From NCBI GenBank assembly GCA_946531975.1, contig CAMNAY010000025.1, positions 1 to 11,346 of the forward strand: a stretch of 11,346 nt of DNA, given 5' to 3'. Below are positions 6,059 to 11,346 of the stretch, one piece after another; positions within the stretch are counted from its first letter, which is position 1, and every line of letters starts with the position of its first letter. The notes under the pieces were generated by a model, which had not been told where the DNA came from, did not search any database, and saw nothing but the letters and a program-made list of their open reading frames with translations. Made by a program: the position numbers and the translations under genes. Origin of the DNA: an uncultured Ruminococcus sp. GTDB lineage: Bacteria; Bacillota; Clostridia; Oscillospirales; Ruminococcaceae.

Positions 6059-7486
6059 ATGTATGATGTTGTGATTATCGGTGCCGGCATTACCGGCGCG
6101 ATGCTGTGCCGGAAGCTGTCAGGCTATCAGCTCAGGATCGCTGTGATCGAAAAGGAAAATGATACGGCGGAAGGCGCGACCATGGCAAACTCTGCCGTCA
6201 TTCACACCGGCTATGATCCGGAGGACGGCACGCTGAAAGCAGAACTGAATGTCAAGGGCGCACAGCAGTATGAGGCAATCTGCCGCGATCTGCACTGTCT
6301 CTATAAAACAGTCGGCGCATACATTGCGGCATGCGGCGCTGAGGAGGAGGCACAGCTCGATGTGCTGGCGGCAAGAGCGGATGCGAGAGGGATCCCGTAC
6401 CGGCGGCTGGACCGTGCGCAGGCACTCGGGCAGGAACCGAATCTCTCGGACGGTGTGACCGCTGTGCTGGACTTTTACACGACCGCTGTCGTATACCCGT
6501 GGGAGGTCGCGAATGCCTGTCTGGAATGCGCCTGTGAGAACGGCGCGGAGCTGTTTCTGAACGCACCCTGTCAGGCGATTCAGCGCGACGGAGACTGCTA
6601 TGTCATTGAGACGCCCGCAGGCAGCTTCCGCACCCGTTATGTCGTCAACGCTGCCGGTGTCCATGCCGATGCAATTCACGCGATGGTCGCAGAACCTTCA
6701 TGGCATGTGACGCCGCGCAGAGGAGAATATTATGTGCTGGACAAAGACACGCAGCCGATCCGTCACATCATCTTTCCGGTTCCGTCGAAGGAAAAGGGAA
6801 AGGGCGTTCTGGCGATCCCGACTGTGTACGGCAATACGCTGATCGGTCCGAACAGCGATTTTGTCGATGATCCGGATGATAACGGCACCTCTGAGGACGG
6901 TCTGAACTATGTCCGCGCCAATATCAGCAAAACGCTGAAAAATATTCCGCTGAACCGTTCAATCCGCAACTTTGCGGGCGTGCGCCCGACCACAACCTGC
7001 CCCGATTTCATCGTTGAGGAGGTTGCCGGTGCGCCGCATTTCATCGACGCAGTGTCGATTGAATCGCCCGGACTCGCCTCTGCACCGGCAGTTGCCGACA
7101 AGATCATCGAAATTCTTTCGGCGTCGCTGGAGCTGATACCGGATGCCTCCGCGGTCATGACGCGCAAAGCACCGGTCGTCCCTGCCGAACTGTCTCAAGC
7201 CGAACGGAACGAACTCATCCGGAGCAATCCTGCATACGGCAAAATCATCTGCCGCTGTGAGCAGATCTCTGAGGGCGAGATCGTAGACTGCATTCGCAGA
7301 ACCTGCGGTGCCCGCACAGTCAAGGGCGTCAAAAAGCGCGTCCGCCCCGGTATGGGACGATGTCAGGGCGGCTTCTGTGAGCCGCGTGTCGTTGAAATTC
7401 TCGCGAGAGAGCTTGGCATTTCCCCGCTGGAGGTCGTCTATGACGGGCAGGATTCCCGAATACTGGAAAGAGAGAACCGCGTATGA
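6059..7486 (+). CDS. GlpA/LhgO-type FAD-dependent dehydrogenase with C-terminal BFD-like [2Fe-2S] domain
   Basis: The protein has 475 residues from ATG 6059, chosen because the promoter excludes the upstream ATG and because MYDVVIIGAGITG places the FAD-binding beta strand at the N-terminus as the family does. A weak GAAAGAG lies 8 nt before. Residues 1 to about 365 form a DAO-type FAD domain: GAGITG dinucleotide motif (8-13), E33 after the second strand, and FAGVRPTT near the C-terminal part. Residues about 395-450 form a bacterioferritin-associated-ferredoxin-like domain with four cysteines, C398, C400, C435 and C440, suited to a [2Fe-2S] cluster. This layout is that of anaerobic glycerol-3-phosphate dehydrogenase GlpA; L-2-hydroxyglutarate oxidase (LhgO) types share the catalytic fold, so glycerol-3-phosphate as substrate is likely but not proven. 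No glycerol kinase or facilitator gene is present. The stop overlaps the next gene by 4 nt (ATGA), indicating translational coupling. Confidence 0.88.
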   Translation: MYDVVIIGAGITGAMLCRKLSGYQLRIAVIEKENDTAEGATMANSAVIHTGYDPEDGTLKAELNVKGAQQYEAICRDLHCLYKTVGAYIAACGAEEEAQLDVLAARADARGIPYRRLDRAQALGQEPNLSDGVTAVLDFYTTAVVYPWEVANACLECACENGAELFLNAPCQAIQRDGDCYVIETPAGSFRTRYVVNAAGVHADAIHAMVAEPSWHVTPRRGEYYVLDKDTQPIRHIIFPVPSKEKGKGVLAIPTVYGNTLIGPNSDFVDDPDDNGTSEDGLNYVRANISKTLKNIPLNRSIRNFAGVRPTTTCPDFIVEEVAGAPHFIDAVSIESPGLASAPAVADKIIEILSASLELIPDASAVMTRKAPVVPAELSQAERNELIRSNPAYGKIICRCEQISEGEIVDCIRRTCGARTVKGVKKRVRPGMGRCQGGFCEPRVVEILARELGISPLEVVYDGQDSRILERENRV

Positions 7487-8739
7487 AACAGGTACAGGCA
7501 GTCATTATCGGCGGCGGCAGCGCAGGTCTGTCAGCAGCCGTTACATTGAAAAAGCAGGGCATCTCCGATGTTCTGGTCATTGAAAAGGATGAGGAACCGG
7601 GCGGCATTCTGGAACAGTGCATTCATAACGGATTCGGCTTGCAGACCTTCAAAGAGCAGCTCTCCGGTCCTGCTTATGCAGAGCGCTTCATCAAAATGGC
7701 GCAGGAACAGAATGTTAAGATCCTGCTGAACACCACCGTCACAAAGCTGACCGCTGACCGCACCGTCGAGTATGTCAATGCTGAGGAAGGCGTCGTGCAG
7801 GTGCAGGCAGGTGCGGTGATTCTCGCCGTCGGATGCTATGAACGTCCCCGCGGCGGCATCAACATCACCGGAACCAGACCCGCCGGCATCTACACCGCGG
7901 GTCAGGCACAGCGCTATCTGAATATCGACGGGTATATGGTCGGAAAGCGCGTGTTCATCCTCGGTTCGGGCGATATCGGACTGATTATGGCGCGGCGCAT
8001 GACGCTGGAAGGCGCAAAAGTCATCGGCGTTGCAGAGCTGATGCCCTACTCGAACGGTCTGCCGCGGAATATGAAGCAATGTCTGGAGGATTTCAACATT
8101 CCCCTGCTGCTGTCGCACACGGTCTCCAAAGTCTTCGGCAAAGACCGTCTGGAACGCATTGAAGTCGTTGCGGTTGACGAAAACCGCAATCCGATTGCCG
8201 GAAGTGAGCAGTATTTCGATGTTGATACCCTGCTGCTCTCGGTCGGTCTGATTCCCGAAAACCACCTTGCAGATCATGCGGGCATTGTGATGGATCCCTC
8301 GACCAAGGGACCGGCGGTCGATGACCGCTATATGACAAGTGCAGAAGGCATTTTTGCCTGCGGAAACGGTCTGCATGTGCATGATCTGGTGGATTTTGTG
8401 ACACTTCAGGCAGAGCGTGCCGCAGAGGGCGCTGCTGCATATCTCAAATCCGGAAAACGAAAGGGCAGCGCACTGCACATCCGGAACGGAAATCAGATCA
8501 GCTATTGCGTCCCGTCACAGTTTTATCCCGAGGATCCCGCAGAGAAGCTGACGGTCTATTTCCGCGTGCGCACCCCGCTTGACCGCGGCACACTCGTCAT
8601 CCGTTCCGGTGAACAGATCATCCGGCAGGTGAAAAAGCAGAAGCTGCTCCCGTCCGTCATGGAAGAAGCGGTGCTGACCGCAAAGCAGATGGCTGTGCTG
8701 ACAGATGATATCACCATTGAGATCACAGAGGAGGGATGA
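7483..8739 (+). CDS. FAD/NAD(P)-binding oxidoreductase, partner of the GlpA-type dehydrogenase (NADH oxidase-like)
   Basis: This 418-residue two-dinucleotide-domain flavoprotein has an FAD motif GGGSAG (10-15), an NAD motif GSGDIG (161-166) and the C-terminal FAD-contacting segment GIFACGNG (289-296). The stretch around C46 (GGILEQCIHNGFG) is the usual signature of this group; it has one cysteine there instead of the redox CxxxxC of disulfide reductases, so it is not a disulfide reductase. A further region after about residue 330 is also typical. The probable role is moving electrons between the GlpA-type subunit and NAD or another carrier, a place held by GlpB in enterobacteria though not a homologue in detail. 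It starts at the ATGA overlap with the preceding gene behind a weak GAGAG and ends 2 nt before the favoured start of the following gene. Family assignment is confident, the exact acceptor is not. Confidence 0.88.
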   Translation: MKQVQAVIIGGGSAGLSAAVTLKKQGISDVLVIEKDEEPGGILEQCIHNGFGLQTFKEQLSGPAYAERFIKMAQEQNVKILLNTTVTKLTADRTVEYVNAEEGVVQVQAGAVILAVGCYERPRGGINITGTRPAGIYTAGQAQRYLNIDGYMVGKRVFILGSGDIGLIMARRMTLEGAKVIGVAELMPYSNGLPRNMKQCLEDFNIPLLLSHTVSKVFGKDRLERIEVVAVDENRNPIAGSEQYFDVDTLLLSVGLIPENHLADHAGIVMDPSTKGPAVDDRYMTSAEGIFACGNGLHVHDLVDFVTLQAERAAEGAAAYLKSGKRKGSALHIRNGNQISYCVPSQFYPEDPAEKLTVYFRVRTPLDRGTLVIRSGEQIIRQVKKQKLLPSVMEEAVLTAKQMAVLTDDITIEITEEG

Positions 8740-8741
8740 AC

Positions 8742-9104
8742 ATGGAAAAAGAACTGATTTGCGTCAACTGCCCCATGGGATGCCGACTGACCGCTGTGAT
8801 TGAGGACAACAAGGTCGTATCCGTCACCGGGAACCGATGTCCGCGCGGCAAGGCATATGCCGAAACTGAGTGTATCCGTCCGGAGCGGATCCTGACAACG
8901 ACCGTCCGGATCACCGGCGGCATTCACCGGGTTCTTCCCGTGATCTCCGAGCAGGCGCTTCCGCTGGACCGCATTATGGAAGCGATGGAAGTTCTCCGCA
9001 CGGTGCAGGTGCAGGCGCCTGTTACAGTCGGAGACATCATCGCTGCGGATATTCTCGGCACCGGCATCAACATCGTTGCATCCCGCTCTATGGATGCCTG
9101 CTGA
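8742..9104 (+). CDS. DUF1667 small cysteine protein, putative Fe-S electron carrier of the redox operon
   Basis: This 120-residue protein is encoded third in the operon. The start at 8742 is preferred over ATG 8736 because the strong AGAGGAGGG (8727-8735) lies 6 nt before it, while it would touch the earlier ATG directly. Cysteines C7, C10, C14 and C33 form C-x2-C-x3-C-x18-C, followed by RGKAYAETE; the middle reads DNKVVSVTGN. This matches the DUF1667 family, which I know from memory to sit beside GlpA-type and NADH-oxidase-like genes in many Firmicutes and in Thermotoga. The spacing and the 'dgkvv-v-G-n...C-x-G' pattern resemble the N-terminal [4Fe-4S] domain of molybdopterin oxidoreductases, so a [4Fe-4S] cluster is a reasonable inference. 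C44 and the C-terminal C120 are extra cysteines. It may replace GlpC as the electron exit of the complex. The bidirectional terminator follows 12 nt after the stop. Confidence 0.85.
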   Translation: MEKELICVNCPMGCRLTAVIEDNKVVSVTGNRCPRGKAYAETECIRPERILTTTVRITGGIHRVLPVISEQALPLDRIMEAMEVLRTVQVQAPVTVGDIIAADILGTGINIVASRSMDAC

Positions 9105-9116
9105 ATCAGAACAAGA

Positions 9117-9150
9117 AAAAGGACAGGGCAATGCTTCACCCTGTCCTTTT
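9117..9150. terminator. Bidirectional intrinsic terminator between convergent genes
   Basis: A 12-bp perfect stem, AAAAGGACAGGG (9117-9128) and CCCTGTCCTTTT (9139-9150), encloses a 10-nt loop. The flanking A run (9116-9120) and T run (9147-9150) give a U-tract on either strand. It ends the redox operon from the left and the minus-strand gene (stop 9157-9155) from the right. Confidence 0.85.
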
Positions 9151-9154
9151 GCTG

Positions 9155-11346
9155 TTATTCTGCAACTGTGATCACATCCGTGAACGGTGCAGTGCTGCAC
9201 AGCGCATTGAAATCATCTGCGGGAACCGTGTTTGTCTGCAAATGCAGGGCGCTGCTGATTTCCGGAACCTCATCTGCCGGAATGTTCAGTCTGCAAACAG
9301 CCGTTCCGGTATTCCGGTATGTGTCATCTGCGTCGGACTGACCGACTGTGATCTCTGCATACACCTGATCGCCGACGATCCGGACTGACTGTGCGGTGAA
9401 CGCGCACTCTCCCGGCTGCATCGGCACCAGCAAAAACAGCGCGGTCACTGCTTCGTCATAGCCGAGCTTCATGTTCGGGAACCGCTCCTGCAATGCCTGC
9501 CAGTCTGCCTGCGTGCGGACCGCAACAACCTCCGGTGCAGCAACCTCTGCCGTCAGGCGCTCCTGTGCCGTATCGCTGACCGCCAGCGCACGGATGTCCG
9601 GCTCTGCACCGGAAACCGATTCTGTCAGGCGGATGACGCGATGCTTCCACGATGCGTAATACGCGCTGGGTGCTCTGTTATCGCCCTCCCCGATCCATTC
9701 ATTGCAGACGCGGTTCAGCGACAGGGATTTGATCAGCGGAACGGAGCACTGCGGCACCTTGAGATACCAGACCAGTGTTGCATTGTCCTGCGTCAGATCA
9801 ATGCCGTCCCCCTCATGCGTATCTTTGTAATACTCATCGAGCGTCAGCATGAGCACACCGTCCGCCGAGACTGTCAGGTCAGAGATCGCAGCCATTGCGG
9901 ACGCATCGTGCAGCGGCAGCGTCAGCTTGATGACGTCCGCATCTGCCGGATTGATGCCCGGTGTGTTCGTGCGTCCGGTCACAGCGCCCGGCTTCAGCGT
10001 GGCGTCCGCCTGCCCGCACGGTTCATCCAGAATGTGCATATAGCCGTACAGAATCGGCACGGTATCGGGGCGTTCCTCCGGAACCGGCGTGATCGTCTTC
10101 ATGCCGAGCGTAGAATTTCGCCCGCTCTTTGCGGCGCCCGGTTCATACAGCCACTCCATTGTACCGGATTCCTCTGCATCGGGATATGTGACCGTGTCAG
10201 AGTGATACTCCGTAACAGCCAGCTCCCAGCCGGTCAGCTCCGGAATCGCGCCCTTGGGGATCGAGATGAAGTGATAGAAGCAGTCATCATCGGCATACTG
10301 CCGCTCCGGCACTTGTTCCATAACAGCATCCGGCACGGTTGTCACGCTGAGATCCAGATGCAGCTTGCCGGAGGGTGTAACGGTTCCGTTCTGGAATGCA
10401 AAATTGATTACGTTTTCCGGAAGCTGATTTGCCGGTACACCGATAAACAGCACATCATGCGGCGGCTCACCGATCGTTTCTTCCGGCATTTCCAGCCAGT
10501 CTGCTGCGAGAAAACTGTCGAGTTCGGTTTTCTGCTGTTCTTCGCTTCCGGTCAGATACTTCTGCCCCTCCTCTGCTGTACGGATGATCTGCACGGTCAT
10601 GCCGTCCGGCAGCGGAATGTCATTGCCGTGGTAGACGACACAGCCCCCTGCGCTGAACGGCTCCGGCAGCCCGGCGGTTTTTATCTGTTCCTTGTCCTCT
10701 GCCCAGCAGAGGTACTTTGTAGTAAGTTCTTTTCCCATGAATTCTTGATAACTTGGAAGGGAATACAGATAGTCGAGATGTTCTTCTCTTGTTTCGCAGC
10801 CGTCCGGCAAAGGAGCGGTGCAGTCATAAATCACATCATGAAATGTGAATGCCGTAATCTCTGAGATTATGTTTTTTGGCACAACGAAGCAGCAGCAGAA
10901 TGTATCAATCTGCTGAAGGATTCGTTCATGCATTTCATTCCCGACCGTCAGGAACCGCATTTCGACGGTTAGATTGCCGTCGGGTGTCACCTTGCCGCCG
11001 TCAAATCCATACATGGCAACGCCGTAATCCTGATAGACATACTGATAGGGTACAGCGGACATAATTACATCATAATCATGATAGATTTCTTCGTTTTCCA
11101 ACAGCGTGCGAAAATTCTCAGCGCCATTGCCGGTATTTCTGCCGTATTCGCCGCTTTGTCTGACCAGTTCAATCCACGGCTGGGCATCTTCAACTGTATG
11201 CAGAAGCTGTGCTGTACCGCTTTCGGGGATATCCATTACAACATCGAAACCTTCTATTCTATAATCAGTAATTTCGATTGGCTTACGCTCAGAAATCTGC
11301 TCTGCAACTGACACTTCCGGCGCATTCGCGGTCTGCATCTGCGTTT
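9155..11346 (-). CDS. Large protein of unknown function with four divergent repeats, partial (N-terminus off the right edge)
   Basis: The frame is open from the right edge to a TAA at 9157-9155, 730 codons. The first ATG (11338-11336) has no ribosome binding site before it and the frame stays open upstream, so the true start, and probably a signal peptide or lipobox, lies outside the window. I do not recognise the family. Numbered from that ATG (727 residues), four units share one pattern: a DV-hydrophobic-VP strand, an xGxV-xxxG-L-x-hydrophobic hairpin, and a closing VPK/IPxxxIPEI segment. Key segments are 89-97, 118-126 and 152-161 (unit 1), 294-302, 320-330 and 358-368 (unit 2), 467-475, 489-500 and 525-537 (unit 3), and 628-639, 651-665 and 685-694 (unit 4). 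Unit 4 starts VRTQADWQAL...YDEA, a layout that recalls PrcB-like domains, a weak resemblance. There are 14 cysteines, three in a row at 148-150. No TM segment or catalytic motif is visible. It is probably an extracytoplasmic beta-rich protein. Confidence 0.75.
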   Translation of the reverse strand, partial: TQMQTANAPEVSVAEQISERKPIEITDYRIEGFDVVMDIPESGTAQLLHTVEDAQPWIELVRQSGEYGRNTGNGAENFRTLLENEEIYHDYDVIMSAVPYQYVYQDYGVAMYGFDGGKVTPDGNLTVEMRFLTVGNEMHERILQQIDTFCCCFVVPKNIISEITAFTFHDVIYDCTAPLPDGCETREEHLDYLYSLPSYQEFMGKELTTKYLCWAEDKEQIKTAGLPEPFSAGGCVVYHGNDIPLPDGMTVQIIRTAEEGQKYLTGSEEQQKTELDSFLAADWLEMPEETIGEPPHDVLFIGVPANQLPENVINFAFQNGTVTPSGKLHLDLSVTTVPDAVMEQVPERQYADDDCFYHFISIPKGAIPELTGWELAVTEYHSDTVTYPDAEESGTMEWLYEPGAAKSGRNSTLGMKTITPVPEERPDTVPILYGYMHILDEPCGQADATLKPGAVTGRTNTPGINPADADVIKLTLPLHDASAMAAISDLTVSADGVLMLTLDEYYKDTHEGDGIDLTQDNATLVWYLKVPQCSVPLIKSLSLNRVCNEWIGEGDNRAPSAYYASWKHRVIRLTESVSGAEPDIRALAVSDTAQERLTAEVAAPEVVAVRTQADWQALQERFPNMKLGYDEAVTALFLLVPMQPGECAFTAQSVRIVGDQVYAEITVGQSDADDTYRNTGTAVCRLNIPADEVPEISSALHLQTNTVPADDFNALCSTAPFTDVITVAE
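9224..11203 (-). repeat. Four divergent protein repeats within the unknown gene
   Basis: Approximate unit limits on the DNA are 11203-10823 (unit 1), 10591-10199 (unit 2), 9943-9707 (unit 3) and 9520-9224 (unit 4). They were found by eye from the protein: units 1 and 2 are closest (GGKVTPDGNL versus NGTVTPSGKL, FVVPKNIISEI versus ISIPKGAIPEL), unit 3 keeps LTVSADGVLMLTL and LKVPQCSVPLI, and unit 4 keeps VRIVGDQVYAEI and LNIPADEVPEI. Spacing between units varies from about 190 to 260 bp, so these are duplicated domains with linkers, not a nucleotide tandem repeat. Confidence 0.6.

Noticed and set aside
7531..8478. Minus-strand open frame of 315 codons inside the oxidoreductase gene
   Set aside because: Mirror of the FAD/NAD-binding frame; codon bias leaves the antisense frame free of stops.
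8736..8738. ATG overlapping the oxidoreductase stop, as start of the DUF1667 gene
   Set aside because: The Shine-Dalgarno AGAGGAGGG touches it directly, too close; ATG 8742 has the right 6-nt spacing.
9641..10864. Plus-strand open frame of 407 codons opposite the unknown repeat gene
   Set aside because: Considered seriously since the minus-strand gene has no known family. The minus-strand frame is longer, has internally repeated protein motifs and ends exactly at a terminator; the plus-strand frame is rich in R, H and C with no repeats or ribosome binding site.
1..11346. CRISPR array, tRNA, insertion sequence, prophage or toxin-antitoxin pair
   Set aside because: Read on both strands: no regularly spaced repeats, no tRNA-like cloverleaf noticed, no transposase or integrase motifs, and no unassigned space large enough for further genes.

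Overview
The window looks like a chromosomal segment of a cellulosome-forming Gram-positive gut anaerobe of the Ruminococcus champanellensis / R. flavefaciens type. The reasons are a GH10 xylanase ending in a type I dockerin, strong GGAGG-type ribosome binding sites, SigA-type promoters, intrinsic terminators, and GC-rich coding sequence next to AT-rich promoters. The species call is an inference. I see no tRNA, rRNA, CRISPR array, insertion sequence, integrase or phage gene.

Layout from left to right. (1) Positions 1-2334, minus strand: nearly all of an FtsX/MacB-type ABC permease whose C-terminus runs off the left edge. (2) Positions 2335-2561: a divergent intergenic region rich in regulatory signals. 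It holds an extended -10 promoter with a tandem direct repeat for the permease, a perfect 14-bp palindrome next to a good promoter for the xylanase, and a long inverted repeat that would put a stem-loop at the 5' end of the xylanase mRNA. (3) Positions 2562-5837, plus strand: a secreted multi-module GH10 endoxylanase (signal peptide, two CBM22-like modules, GH10, a degenerate CBM9-like stretch, CBM9, dockerin), followed by an intrinsic terminator. (4) Positions 5974-9104, plus strand: a consensus promoter and a tightly coupled three-gene redox operon. It encodes a GlpA/LhgO-type FAD dehydrogenase with a C-terminal [2Fe-2S] BFD domain, an FAD/NAD oxidoreductase, and a small four-cysteine DUF1667 protein. 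The first two genes overlap by 4 nt and the third starts 2 nt after the second stops. (5) Positions 9117-9150: a terminator that works in both directions between convergent genes. (6) Positions 9155-11346, minus strand: a large protein of unknown function, open at the right edge, built from four divergent copies of one repeat.

Working together: the xylanase should be exported and docked on a cell-surface scaffoldin to cut xylan. The redox trio is probably a cytoplasmic or membrane-associated 2-hydroxyacid or glycerol-3-phosphate dehydrogenase module that passes electrons through FAD, [2Fe-2S] and possibly [4Fe-4S] centres to NAD or another carrier. Nothing in the sequence links it to the xylanase beyond position. 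The permease probably pairs with an ATPase gene outside the window.

The least explained items are the four-repeat protein at the right end, the regulatory layout at 2378-2540, and the DUF1667 protein, which looks like a free-standing version of the N-terminal Fe-S domain of molybdopterin oxidoreductases.
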